Shown: piece by piece, positions 23,160-34,868 of the stretch
How the letters are laid out: every line of letters begins with the position of its first letter
Position numbering within the stretch: the stretch's first letter is position 1
Assembly: GCA_030490835.1 (NCBI GenBank)
Contig: CM059971.1
Span: 39,728,012 to 39,792,011, forward strand
From: Annona cherimola
Taxonomy: Eukaryota > Streptophyta > Magnoliopsida > Magnoliales > Annonaceae
DNA: 64,000 nucleotides
Direction: 5' to 3'
Translations under genes and position numbers: made by a program
Notes under the pieces: model-generated
Databases searched by the model: none
What the model saw: only the letters and a program-made list of their open reading frames with translations
Told to the model about the DNA's origin: nothing

Positions 23160-23964
23160 TGTGGCACCCCAAAACCGAGCGCCACATCCTGAGCCTTACC
23201 TCAGGATCATTATTGATTGGTAAACATGATCAGGATTGTTGCCCTGTCAGACGGCAGGTTTTAATGGATATTTATCCAATTAAATATATTTTCACAAGAG
23301 TTTAATTTCCTCATGTTTTCATCTCAAGCATAACTAGGTCATTTCCAACCATTCATTACATAGTAAAGAATGATAATAATAAACATTTCATTATTCTCAT
23401 AAATCATATGTCACTGCATGTATTAACCATAGTCATCACATAAACATCAAAATAATTACATCCATTCAACATGAGTTTTTCCATAACATAAAAGCTCTAT
23501 GTTTTTCCATTTTCTTTAATGATCTTGCACTTGCTCCTTTGCCATGCACTTTCCTTCACCTGTCTTTGGGATTGGAAAACAAAATCGTGAGTCGAAACTC
23601 AATAAGCAAGCTATTTATATTTCATAGGCAAATCATTTCAGGCAACATTTTTCATTTAAAATCATCTTGGAAAGCAACTTATACCTTTTCAAAAGGTATA
23701 TCTTAAAAAAACATGAATCCTGTACCCATCACGAGTACAACGTGTATAATGCATTGTAAAACCATGACCATATTCCTCTTAGGATGGAAGCTAGCCAGGC
23801 GACCATCCGTCCTTGTCATCTCCTATTTCAGAGAGGGCGCCGTCGGCCTTGGGCCTATCTTAGTGACTTGGCCACACCAAAGGGGGACAATCGGTCCGCT
23901 TATACCTTTCAAGTTGGCCTATTACCTTATGCACATGAACTTTCATAAAATCCATCTTTAACAT
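23160..23964 (-). repeat. gypsy-2 5' LTR, proximal part (3' portion of the LTR)
   Basis: Minus-strand LTR end GGGGTGCCACA at 23160. The LTR is interrupted at 23964 by the Tat element, whose target duplication AACAT occurs at 23960-23964 and 45240-45244, and it resumes at 45245. It shares blocks with the gypsy-1 LTR, for example GGCGCCGTCGGC (about 23827) and AGGGGGAC. Confidence 0.82.
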
Positions 23965-26609
23965 TGTAGCACGTGATTTTTAGCGCACTACGATGGGCTG
24001 GCGAATGGGCCTAAAAAGTGTAAGGTAGGCTCATATAACCATGAACTAAAATGAGGAAATAAAATATGCATACACCAGAGAAGAGAATAAGTATGACATG
24101 CAAATTAGCGAGTTAGCGGGTTAGACGTGATGCAAGTCAGATACAAAAATTAAACGTGCAAAAATTAAAAATATAAACGGTGTAGAAAAGGGGTTCAAGA
24201 TCAGAAATGGAAAAAATGTAAAAGGTATAGATATGGGGGTTAAAGAAGGGAGATGCAAGCGTTAAGGTTTTTAGATGATGCAAGTTTTTAGAGATTTTTA
24301 AATGATGCGAGTTAGTCAAACAAAAACATGTATCTCAATTAGACGCAATTAGCAGTTAGTAATATGCATATAAATATTGATAAAATTTAATATATTAACT
24401 TTTGGAGTCGCCACTAACCATATAACGGTGGTTAGTCCGTGTACAATAAGGCACTAAAATATAGAGATTTTCTGGGTGAATTCACAACTAGAAAAAAATA
24501 CAACTTTATTTTTCTAGTACATCAGTCCTAGGAGTGCGAAAAATATATATATATTTTTTTATGTAAAAGCTCAGGAGGGTTGGTGCGGGAATTTATTCCC
24601 TAGGCTTTTTTTTGAGGCCATAACTCAATCTGAAAGTTGGATGCGGGTAGTTGTTCTTGTTGCGTGGAAATAAAATGTTTCTTATGATGATTTGATTTTA
24701 TGTTTTTTTTTATATTCGATTCATAAATATAATGACATATACTTGTTGCATATATATAAAAAAATTTATGAGCAGTTAAAAAAAAACTAAAAAAAGAGTT
24801 TCAACAGTAGCTTTGTTTTTTTTTTTTGAAGCGTGCTGGTGCTTTTTTTTGGAAAATGAAAAAAAAGAAAAATGAGAGAGAGGCGATGAAGCTAAAAAAA
24901 GGATGGGCTGGAATTCCTTTTCCTATTCCGTTTTTATTTTTTTATTTTTTTTTGAGAAGATAACACACAGATTTTTGGAGCAGGTGAAGAATGGTGGATT
25001 TTTTTTAAAAAAAAACAAAAAATGAAAAGGAAGAAAAGAGGACGTGCTGGAGCTTGTTTGTTTGTTTTTTTTAAAAGAAAAAAACAACAAAAATGAAAAA
25101 TGAAACGGAGAAGGAGGATAACGAGTTGATGGGGTTTTAGCGCTCTTTGATTTTTTTAAAAAAAAACGTGCTGGAGATTTGTTTTTCTGTTGTTTTTTTT
25201 TAAAATAAAAAAAATGAAAATGAAAATAAACGGGAAAAGGGATGATGCAATGGGAAATAAGTATTTATATATATGTGTATTTATAAAAAATTTGAAAGGG
25301 ATGGCGATGAAATAACGCACTGGAGGTCTTGGGTATTTATTTTTTTATTTTAAAAAAATAAAAATGAAAAGGAAAGAAAGAAGGCGTGCGATAACTTGTT
25401 TTTTTTAAAAAAAATAAAATGAAAATGAAAAGGAAAGAAAGAAGGCGTGCTGGGCTTGTTTGTGTTTTTTTTTAAAAAAATGGAAAGGAAGATAGAGGAC
25501 GCACTGGTGGGTTTTTCTTTTCTTTGATATATATTTATATATATATATATATATATTTTACCGATGAAAATAAAAAAGGGTGAACAGAGGACGTGTTGGA
25601 GCTTCATTTTTTTAAAAAAAATGAAAAATGACAAAGTGAAGAGAAAGGACTTGCTGGAGCCTTTTTTTTGTTTTTAATGGAAAACAAAAAAAGAAAAAGA
25701 AAAAAATGAGAGGAGCGGTAATGGAAGAGAAAACAGAATGGGCTGGAGTTTCTGGTTCTGCGTTGTTTTTGTTTTTTTTTTTTTTTGAGAAGAAAATGCA
25801 CTGAATGGAAATCTGCCTCTATTGGGTTTTTGGAACAAAGGAAAAGTGGTGGTTTTTTTTTTGGATGCTTGCCCCCCCGGAAATGAGGGGAGAGTGGGAC
25901 CTTTTATAGGATTTTAAGTAGAGATTTGCATTTTGGTATCTTCTTTTGATTTATTTTGCACAACCCCATATTTTCTCCTTTTTGCAAAATTCTAACAAAA
26001 ATAGGCTTTTTAGTAATTTTATGAGTGGTTTTTGAAAACCACCCATGGGACCCATGGTTTTGCTTGGCTAGTAAGTAAAATCTTTTTTTATCCCTTGATT
26101 TTGTGTATTTTTGACCTTTTATTTATATCTTGATTATTAAATATTTTCCTTGATCTTAGATGGGGCCCACATTTAATAATGTCCCTTAATCATTTTGAAG
26201 ATTTAGATATACATTTAATGGGTTAGATTTGGTAGTTTTCATATATGATTTGAAATGTTGCAATTTTTCCTCCTTATTTGGTCAAATTCATTTTGACCAT
26301 TAAAATTTCACAAAATATTAATTATTTGTTTAATCCAAACCGTTCATCATGTCAATTCTGCTCCAATTATCTTGAGAAAGTATCCTTCACTTCATCTTGA
26401 ATGCGAATTGCCCTTGATCTGCCATATGGATTAGTGGTCGTTACCTCCGAGTGGGCTTGAAGCATTGAAGGCCCATGGATCCAACACAATTTTGGGCTTG
26501 CAAATATATGGGTAAAAATCCAAAATGAATCCACAAAACCTTGAATATGTAGAACAAATGATAGTAAGCCCATTCGAAATTTTATTATTATTTTTATTGG
26601 GTGTCAACA
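23965..26609 (-). repeat. 3' LTR of the Tat element (2645 bp)
   Basis: Matches 42308-45239 apart from a 291 bp MITE present only in the other LTR, plus scattered differences. It contains (about 24800-25810) some ten degenerate units combining a GTGCTGGAGC-like motif with poly-T/poly-A palindromes and ATGAAAATGAAAAGGAAAG. A TA microsatellite (about 25527-25556) lies within. No gene is present. Confidence 0.93.
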
Positions 26610-26628
26610 GTTGCCCCCCCTTCTTTGA
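26610..26628 (-). promoter_or_regulatory. Polypurine tract of the Tat element
   Basis: On the minus strand the 19 bases AGAAGGGGGGGCAAC with preceding purines (TCAAAG) directly precede the 3' LTR, which places them as the plus-strand primer and confirms the minus orientation. Confidence 0.88.
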
Positions 26629-27018
26629 TGATAATGAACATTGTCATTAAAGAAGGTATGGTTGACACCTAAAATTTTTAGTATAATCTTCTTAACCTTT
26701 GTAGTTTTTTATACTATTTAGAATACCATTAATAGTTTTCTTACAACCTTATGAATTTTTATAATTATAGATTTATTATCTTTTCTTTTAAATATGTGAA
26801 TAGTAAAGCCGTAGAATTCTCAAGGATTTTCATTTGATTTGTACTAATGATACTTTTCACAAGGTGTTTAAAATTACACGGCACATATGCGTATGATCTA
26901 TCAACTGGTAGATGCTTAGATACGTGAAACTTCATCGACCCATCCAAATAAGTTAACTGCAATATCAAAATGGTGGTATATTACATACAATATTTTTAAG
27001 GTATTTATTATTATTTTC
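26629..27018. other. Tat 3' region next to the PPT, no gene seen
   Basis: AT-rich sequence; the open frames are short and unconvincing. Confidence 0.5.
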
Positions 27019-27280
27019 TTTCCCCTCACCATATTTCAGGGTATCTAGGGATTTTTTTTATACTTTTTATATTTTGTTTTGTAAATTTCCCCTCACTATA
27101 TTTCAGGGTATCTGGGGATTTTTCTTTACTTTTTTCTTTTTGTATTTTCCGCTCATTTTCCCCTCACCATATTTCAGGGTATCTGAGGATTTTTCTTTTT
27201 TTTTCTTTTTGTATTTTCCGCTCATTTTTCCCTCACCATATTTCAGGGTATCTGGGGATTTTTCTTTTCTTTTCTTTTAT
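27019..27280. repeat. Four tandem copies of a ~70-bp unit in the Tat 3' region
   Basis: Copies of CCCTCACCATATTTCAGGG followed by TATCTGGGGATTTTTC and a T-rich run start near 27019, 27087, 27158 and 27228, a spacing of 68-71 bp. The short open frame across them is repetitive low-complexity sequence, not a gene. Confidence 0.85.
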
Positions 27281-27639
27281 TTTTATATATTTACTACTTT
27301 TCATAATGATATTAGTAGTTGCCTTATTGGATGGGAAAATGTTGTAGTATTCTTTTATCTACTAATTTTCATTGATCTTTATATGAAGTCTATTGCCTTT
27401 TATTTATTATTACTATTATTATTATTTATTTTGTTTATATACATTTTTTTATTATTATTTTTTATGAAAATATGCTATTAAGAATTATTATTCTCTCACT
27501 AATTGCATCTATGTATTTTGCTACATGTCTTTTACAGTTAGTATCGCTATCATTTATTATTCCTTTTTTTTAGAAGTATTATGTATAAAGTATTTTGTGT
27601 GTATAGATGTATATATATATTATCAAAATGAATATGGAA

Positions 27640-28097
27640 CAGGGCACCTTTCTTCTCTCTGCATTAAACGGACGGTCCGGATGAGCCCTTGCTTACGATG
27701 GCGAACGGATGATGGTGGTCGCGCGGATTGCTGTAATTGAGAAGAGCTTTAGGATTAGGTTTTGAGATTGCTTTCCCATTTCCCCTTTTCTCTTTTGCTG
27801 CTCGCTACCGCCTGGCGCCCTTTGTTTGCCGCCACTGAGATAAGCGTCGTTCTTTCGGGCTGTCATTGCTGGCCAGAGCGAAGACATCGGCCACTAGTAG
27901 GAAGTCGGCGGCAGCTAGATTGCCGGAGGATGGGACGTTGCTGGGATGCTTCCTGATCGGAGAGAGGAGCGGCGCCTGTTTCCTTCGCTTGTTTTTGCCA
28001 GCCTCCGTTTTTTCCAAGACTACTGCCACTGTGATCAAGATCTGCTGCTGCTATCGTTATGCGTCTGCTGTTGCAGATCCGAATAGGACGTTGACCG
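27640..28097. other. GC-rich insert flank in the Tat 3' region, origin unclear
   Basis: Noticeably richer in G+C and CpG than its surroundings, like the adjoining CAF1 fragment, with open frames on both strands. None is recognisable. It may be more captured host DNA, perhaps noncoding. Confidence 0.4.
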
Positions 28098-28395
28098 AAA
28101 TCGCAGCCGCTGTGGAAGGTGACACAGTGCACAGCATCGTTCAACACGATCCCAGAAAACATGAGGAGCTCGACGAAGCGCGAGCCGTCGATGCCGCGCT
28201 CGCTGTTCTTCTTGAAACGATCCCGCTCCAGCGGAGCAGCTCGATGGAATCGTTGGCAAAGACATCGTCGACGGGGTTGAACTCGCAAAAGTTGAACTGC
28301 CAGATGCCGAACTTGTTAGTGTCGCAGGTGGGGGGGTTGCCATCCTCGTCTGAGAAGGTGAGACTAAGCTGGATGAGCTTGAGGAGGCCGACATC
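28098..28395 (-). pseudogene. Captured fragment of a CAF1-type deadenylase gene (CCR4-NOT)
   Basis: The minus-strand translation gives [20 protein letters not shown], then [11 protein letters not shown] and [16 protein letters not shown]. After a one-base loss near 28221 the next frame continues [29 protein letters not shown] and [10 protein letters not shown]. These are the conserved middle blocks of plant CAF1 (the DEDD-type 3'-5' exoribonuclease subunit of CCR4-NOT that shortens mRNA poly(A) tails). Homology stops after DFG at about 28098 and starts near 28395, so roughly 100 of about 275 residues are present. The first catalytic motif (DTEF) is absent and the frame is broken, so it cannot be an active nuclease. 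The GC-rich coding composition contrasts with the AT-rich element. It is best read as a transduplicated host gene piece. Confidence 0.82.
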
Positions 28396-31300
28396 TCTAG
28401 GGTTTTTGAGATTGGGCGGATTGCTGGATTCGCGGTAAAAGAACAACCGGGGATTGAAATCTAGATGCAGGGTATGAAGGGGAACATGGAAACCCTAGGG
28501 AGCAATAGTGATCTGGGGTCAGCGTCGTCAGTTTGGGAAGATAAAGAGAATGAAGGGAGAGGGAGATTTTTTTCTTCTTTCTAGGGTTGGGTTCGTATTT
28601 GGGAGAAGAAAAGGAAACAAATGGAGGAGGAGGGATTTCATAGGGGAGTTTTTTTTATACATTTTTATTATTGTTGTTTTTTTTTGTATTTACATTCTAG
28701 TTTCCTAATGTATTTTCTTTTTGCTGGTTGCCATTAGCTGTGGGTTGTCGCTTTCAAATGTCGCTGTCGATGATGGGCTTCTGGACAGCCGAAGACGACA
28801 GGCGCTGTTGGGATCTTCTTCTTTGCCGATTCATTGCCGGCAAGCCCTATTCCTTGATGCTTCCCCCTTTTTTCAAGTGGGAATTTAAGTTTAAAAAGTA
28901 GAGTTACGAAGAAACTGCAAAAGAATCCTGGAGCCAAAAATGGATTCTATTTTCTTATAATGAAGAAAATAGTTGCCCGTTGAGGCAGAGTGTCCGCTAT
29001 TGGTTTTTAGGTGAGCTGCGGTCCTTCTTGCTTTTAGCTTTGCCAATTTCTGACTGGAGGAATTCTGTTGTTCGTCAAAGAGATGGACGTTGTCGGATGT
29101 CAAGGCAATGACGAACGGTGGGGGCTACATGTTTTTTCCTTAGCCCCGCCCAATGCTTCTCAACGTAGTGCTGATAATAAGGCAAACATTTTCTTTATTT
29201 CTTTTAGTTTATCTGTGTTTTCCTTTCTTAATGTTTTCTCTTTTTTCCTTGTTGAGATTTTACAGTGCTGCTGTAGATGGACGGTATTAGGTTTACTGCG
29301 ATTACTTTTCATGGGACCATGAAAGCATTACCTTTTTTGCCTTTATTTCTTGGTTTTTTTTAATGTTTGCTGTTAAATCTAAATATTATTATGCAGATCC
29401 ATCCCTGCGTGTGTATAGTTCAGCTGTTATTAGGCCTGGCTACCATCGGTTTGATTAATCTCATTACCTGCTTCTTTTTTTTTGGTCCGTCTTCTCCATT
29501 TTACTTTCACTAACATGACATTTGGTCCTCTTTTCCCATTGTATATATATGAAGTTCCTTATTATCATAAACTATAATTTTAGCTAAGGTGATTATTGTT
29601 TTTGAATTGTTACTTAAGATAACTTCTATTGATTATGCCTGGTGGATTGGTTTTTTAGAGTATGACCCATGGTTTATCTTAACTTGATGGTGAACATGTA
29701 AATAATAATATTATGTGTAACCCCTTGTGTGCTAATTATCTGGGATGTTTGTTTTTTTTTTTTAAAAGTTGAACTCATGCTATATATTAGATGATGTAGA
29801 GGTAAGGTAGGTTGACTTGTGTGTCACTGTGTTAAAGTTTGTTAATTTGCCTCGGATCTTATCAAATTTAGCTATTTCATGTTAGCTTAACTTGGAATGA
29901 TATCTGGGCCTTGATGGAATACTACATTTTAGTTTTAAAAGGGTTGTCCTATGATGTACTTTTTGCAGATTTGCCACTTGATAACTCATGGTATAACCTA
30001 TATCTGATTTTGATAGGCCAATCAATAACAGAGAGTTTTGTTTTTTTCTAATAAATTTTGATAATGGTTGGTCGTCTTACTTATGTTTAGGTAACTCAGA
30101 TTTTATTTTCTTCACTCTCTTTCTTTTCCCGTTTCTTCTTTTCCTAGTATTAAGTTAATCTGATTTCTCCTGATTCTTTTTATTATAGTGACTATCTTGA
30201 ATATATCTCTTTTGATTAGTATATTTTCCTATGCCTTGTAAAAATCATCTTGGATTTCATTAGCTTTTGCCTAACTAATGCTTGAATCTTCTATTTATCC
30301 TTTGGTGTTTCTAATTTATAGTTATGTTAATCCTTGCTTCTTGAGACTTTTAATTATCCAATACTTTAGAGTTTTAATTTTATCCTTACCTACAATGATT
30401 TGTTTATTATAAACTTCTATATTTTAGCTATTTAACCTAATAATGTAACCGATTGTATATCATCCTATCTCTGAATTATGAATTCTCATCTTTTATATAT
30501 TATTCTTTTTATTTTGGTTCTACAATACTAGTCCTTAATGATTAAGCAATCTGATTTTCTTTTAAGTTTTTTTCCTTTTGAGAATTTTATCTATTACTTT
30601 GTAAATATGGGGATGAAAATTTTTTATGTAGATTATTATATACTTAGCTTAATCATTTTGATTAAAGTATATGATAATAGTAATTCTAACGAGGTTCGAA
30701 TTGATGTTACTCATACTTATCTATGACCTCTAAATGTTTTGCATGATTCATTCTTGCTTAAATTTTTTTTTAGTTCTAATAGGAGTATTTTCATATTAGT
30801 ATTGTCCTCTTTTCCTCTTCTTAAAATCTGATCGTGTGATGCTTGCACATGTATATATATATGTTTAAAATTCTGATAATTTTGTCTTTTAATTTAAGTT
30901 ATCTATTCTTGATATATATATATATATATTTACCTAATCTTCTCTTGGATTGGTAATGATTGCATGAGTGCTAATGATATCCTATGGGTCACATTGATGT
31001 GACTTGTCATATAGACTTGTGTAGAACCTATGATGAATGAAAGGACTTGGTATTGTAGAGAAATGACTTGATGTGATTGATCCTATATTATCCCTCTCTT
31101 TTTTTTGTGTAATCACATCATGCATAGGTACTTGGTATGGCAACTGCTGATGTGGGTACTCTTATAATGATTATCTATAACCATACAATTATGCTTTATC
31201 AATTATGATGTATATATGTATATGACTGCAACTTATCTATATTTTTGGCTTATAATGAGCTGACTTTTGACATGACTGAATTTATCTAAGTTTTGATGGT

Positions 31301-31682
31301 ATTGTCCAATCCTGATTTTCTTTTATGTAAACACATCATGAACAGTGTTATAGTATGACACAAGTACTTCTTGCAGATGTGAGCATTCTTATAATGATTA
31401 CATTTCATATTCTAATATATATTTAAGACAACATGCTACTTATTATATGCATTTTTTGACTTATCGGCTGACTATTGACATGACTAAACTTGTTTAGTTT
31501 ATGATCATACTGTTCAACTATCATTGCTTTGGCAGAAATTTTCTATTTATACTCCATCCCTATGTCTTATTCTTTACTGCCCTACTGTCTTACACGTGCT
31601 CTGCCCCTTTCTCTATTGTTGTTCCTTTTTGCTTTGTTGCCTTTTCCCTTCCATCATGAATGGTGTTCTCTCTAACTCTTAG
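28396..31682. other. Tat 3' region, long AT-rich stretch without recognised gene
   Basis: 28396-28740 stays moderately GC-rich and could belong to the captured segment. From about 29300 the sequence is AT-rich with T-runs and a TA repeat near 30910-30930. Any first exon of the antisense plant-mobile-domain gene must lie here, but I could not place it. Confidence 0.4.
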
Positions 31683-34600
31683 TGGATAGCCACTTTGTCA
31701 GCTATTGAGAGGGCTGACTTGGCTTCATTCCATATGGGAGAATGCTTAGAATTGTCTAGGGTAGTATTGAATCATCCCTTCTTAGAAGCTGCGGCTCGGT
31801 TTTGGATCCCTTCATTAGGAATATTCAGGTTTGGAAATGTTGAATTGTCTCCTTCATTGGATGAGGTTTCTAGACTTATCAGATTGCCACTCTTTAGGGA
31901 TGTTTCAGTTTTGCCCCCTGGGCCTATAGGTGAAGACCTATTTACTTTCCTGTTTAATGCAGATCCTAGGCGTTATGATTTATCTGCCCCTAATGAGTCT
32001 CCCTCCATTTCTTTAGATCTGTTTTATGAGGAGTTTTCTATTCGCAGAGAGCATCCTGGTACTCCTAGGGGTGTTGCATGTAGGAATGCCTTAATTTTAG
32101 GGATCCTTGCTGAGATTCTTCTCCCTTCAGATGTATTTTTAAGACTGCCATTTCTTTCTTTTGTGTATTTAGCCATACTAAGAAAACCTCTTGTTCCTAC
32201 TATTTTGGCTGGAATTTATGAAAGACTGACTCAATTTCATGAAGGGTCTGGTTCTTTGCAAGGATGCCTAGCTGTTTTACAAGTAAGTATTAATATGTTT
32301 GTTTTTTTTGTAAAACATGTCTTTTCTTATATGTGACATGTATTACCCCCTAATCATGTTGCTTTTGGTACCTTTTGACTTGCTCTTTTTGAGGCACGAG
32401 TCTTATTCTGGGTTCTGATTGTGGGAAATAATATGTGCTACTTTTAATCTGATGATTTTTTTTGTTTAATCTAAACTATAAGTACTAGAGGTAGATATAC
32501 CATACCTGGAATTTTGTTTGCTGTTTTGAAATTGCTATTCTTGAAAATTTGCATGTTATTTTGAGGTTGTTGATTCTTGAGAAATGGGGACCTTCAATTA
32601 GTTTATTGATTCTTTTCATCCTAAATTGCTAAGCTCTTCCTATTTGTTGTCATTTCTTTGAAAATGTACAATGGTTTTGAAGTTATTGAATCTGGAATTT
32701 TGTATGTTATATTAAAGTTGTCAAACCTGAAACTCTACATGCTAGCTTGAGGTTATTTGGTTCTGAAACTTTGTTTATCTCTTGAGATCATGAAATGTGA
32801 AATTTTACATGCTAGGATGTTAAATCTGAAATTATATTTGAAACTTTGCATGCCCCCTTGAAACTACGAAATCTGAGATGTTGTATTTTGGGATTATCAA
32901 GTCACTCTAATGTACCATTTATACCTGAACTTATGAAATCTGAGATTTGTATGACATTTTTTAGATTATCAAATCTGAAATCATGCCCTTATGCCGTTAT
33001 TATACTTGAGAACTCGAGTCAATTCTGCAATTGCTAAACCTGAAAACCTTGAATCTAAAGTATCTCTTAGTTTTTTGAAATTATGCCATCATGCAATTGT
33101 TAAACCTGAAACCTTGAATCTGAACTGTCTTTTTTTTTTTGAAATTATCAACTCTGCAATGCTGAACTTGAAACTTTGAATCTGAAATGTCTTTTTAGTC
33201 AGTTTTGAAATCATGCCAGCGTGCAATTGTTAAATCTGAAGTCCTTAATGTTTATTGTATTATGAGATTTTTCATATTATTTTGAAGGTTGTTAAATCTA
33301 ACAAGAGGATCTTTTGATTTATTTGTTGATTACTTCTCTTGCTTTATTTTTTCCTTTGGAATTATAGTTTTCTTGAAACTCTTGTATGCTATTTTGATGA
33401 ATTTAACATGTTATATTGATTTTGCTGAATGTTAATTTAAAGTTGTTGAATTTTTGCTTGTAGTTTTGAACTGCCTTTTAGATATTGCTATTTCTGGAAA
33501 CTTATATATTATTTTGGGATTGCTAGATTTGAAATTCAGTACATAGTTGGGTTCGAAAATCTGAATAATGCTTCAAAACTGTTAAATCTAGGATTAAGCA
33601 TACTATTTTGATGTTGCTGAATCTAGAAGCTTGGATGTTTGTTTTTTATTTATTAAGTCTAAAATTTTACAGACTTTACTGTAAACCTAAATTTTTTAAT
33701 AGTTTCTTTAAAGTTGGTTCATCTGGAATGCTTATCTGATGTTAATATATCTGGAAATTTGTTCTAAAGTTGTTAAGTTTGAAACCTTACAAATTTTTTG
33801 TGAATGTTTAAATCTGAAATCATGGTTCTCAAGTGTGGTTAAATCTGAAACCTTGATTGTTATCTTGAATTGGTACTTTGGTATTACTTGAATCTGAAAC
33901 CTTAGTATTGAATTGCCAAATCTGAAATTTTGGGTGTTGTTAACAGTTACCCCAATTTGAAATACTATTAGTTTTTGTTGATTTTCTCAAGTCATGATTT
34001 TATGAATTTATTTGTGAGTTGAAGTGATGTTAGGATATCCCCCATAACTTTTGTTTAAAATCAGATATCTTCACATGCTATGTTATTCTTTTCAATGATT
34101 ACACTGCTGAATTCTCCCTCTTTTCTTTCTCTCTCTTTTTTTTTACAGATCTGGTTAATGGAACACTTGGGATGTATCCCATCCTTTCCCGAACATATGG
34201 TCCACCTCCCTTACCTCACTAGTACTTTGCTAAGTCTTGAATGAACCCCTTTACCTTCAGATTTGCTCTCATATTTGTCTAATTTATCTAAGGAGAGGGT
34301 TGTTTGGAAGGCTTCTTGGTTATTTGTTGACCCTCTTATAAGTTGTAGGGATTATGGGTATCTTATCCTGCTAGGGGTTTCAGGCTATTGTTCTTACAAC
34401 CCTCAAAGGTTTCTTCGCCAATTTGGTATTTTCCAGTGTGTTCCAAATACGAGGGGAACCTTTACCAGGTTTACTGCATATAGTGGGGCTGCAATTGTAG
34501 ACGGAATACTTTCCGGTTGGCATCTTAGTATGTCTGCTTCCGAACTTGGACTAACCTTTACTAGATTTCCTGAATCCTCTTTAGACTATAGGAATTGGTT

Positions 34601-34868
34601 GGCTACAAAGATGGGTCGTATCATTCCAGAAGTTAATGAGGTTCCTCAACCCATTGAAGGAGAGGTCATGGAAATTGGCGTACCTGTGATAGTTCCTCAT
34701 CATCTAGAGACGCAAATTTAGGATTTGAGGATGCAGATTACTTCATTTGCCTCTTCTATTAGACAGTTATCGGACGTCCTCTCATCTATTCGGGAAGTGC
34801 TTTCTCAGTATGAGATATCTTTGGAGCCAAGGCCATTTACTGCTACGCAAGCGGCGTCTTCAGGCTGA
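31683..34868 (+). pseudogene. Antisense plant-mobile-domain gene inside the Tat element (two visible exons)
   Basis: On the strand opposite to gag-pol. Exon A (31683-32282) follows an acceptor (CTCTTAG) and encodes WIATLSAIERADLASFHMGE, LNHPFLEAAARFWIPSLGIF and RFGNVELSPSLDEVSRLI, the typical start of plant mobile domain (PMD, aminotransferase-like) proteins. It ends VLQ directly before GTAAGT. After a 1.87 kb interval the acceptor TTTTACAG (34148) opens exon B with IWLMEHLGCIP in the same phase, continuing WLFVDPLISCRDYG and GVSGYCSYNPQRFLRQFG. Exon B has in-frame stops at 34242-34244 and 34719-34721; without the second the frame would run to 34868. PMD proteins are linked to transposons and silencing in plants. 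Extra antisense ORFs are known in Tat elements such as Grande. It is now a pseudogene. The first exon was not found. Confidence 0.78.
32500..33960 (+). repeat. Degenerate repeats filling the presumed PMD intron
   Basis: Phrases such as GTTAAATCTGAAACCTTG, AAATCTGAAATT and GCAATTGTTAAACCTGAAA recur dozens of times, sometimes as units of about 75 bp (for example near 33020, 33095 and 33220). They lie entirely between the donor at 32283 and the acceptor at 34148, so the intron has grown by local duplication. Confidence 0.7.

Noticed and set aside
27074..27481. 135-codon Phe-rich ORF
   Set aside because: Translation of the ~70-bp tandem repeats and T-rich flank; no recognisable domain.
27866..28438. 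190-codon plus-strand ORF in the Tat element
   Set aside because: It is the antisense shadow of the GC-rich CAF1 fragment; only the minus strand shows family similarity.
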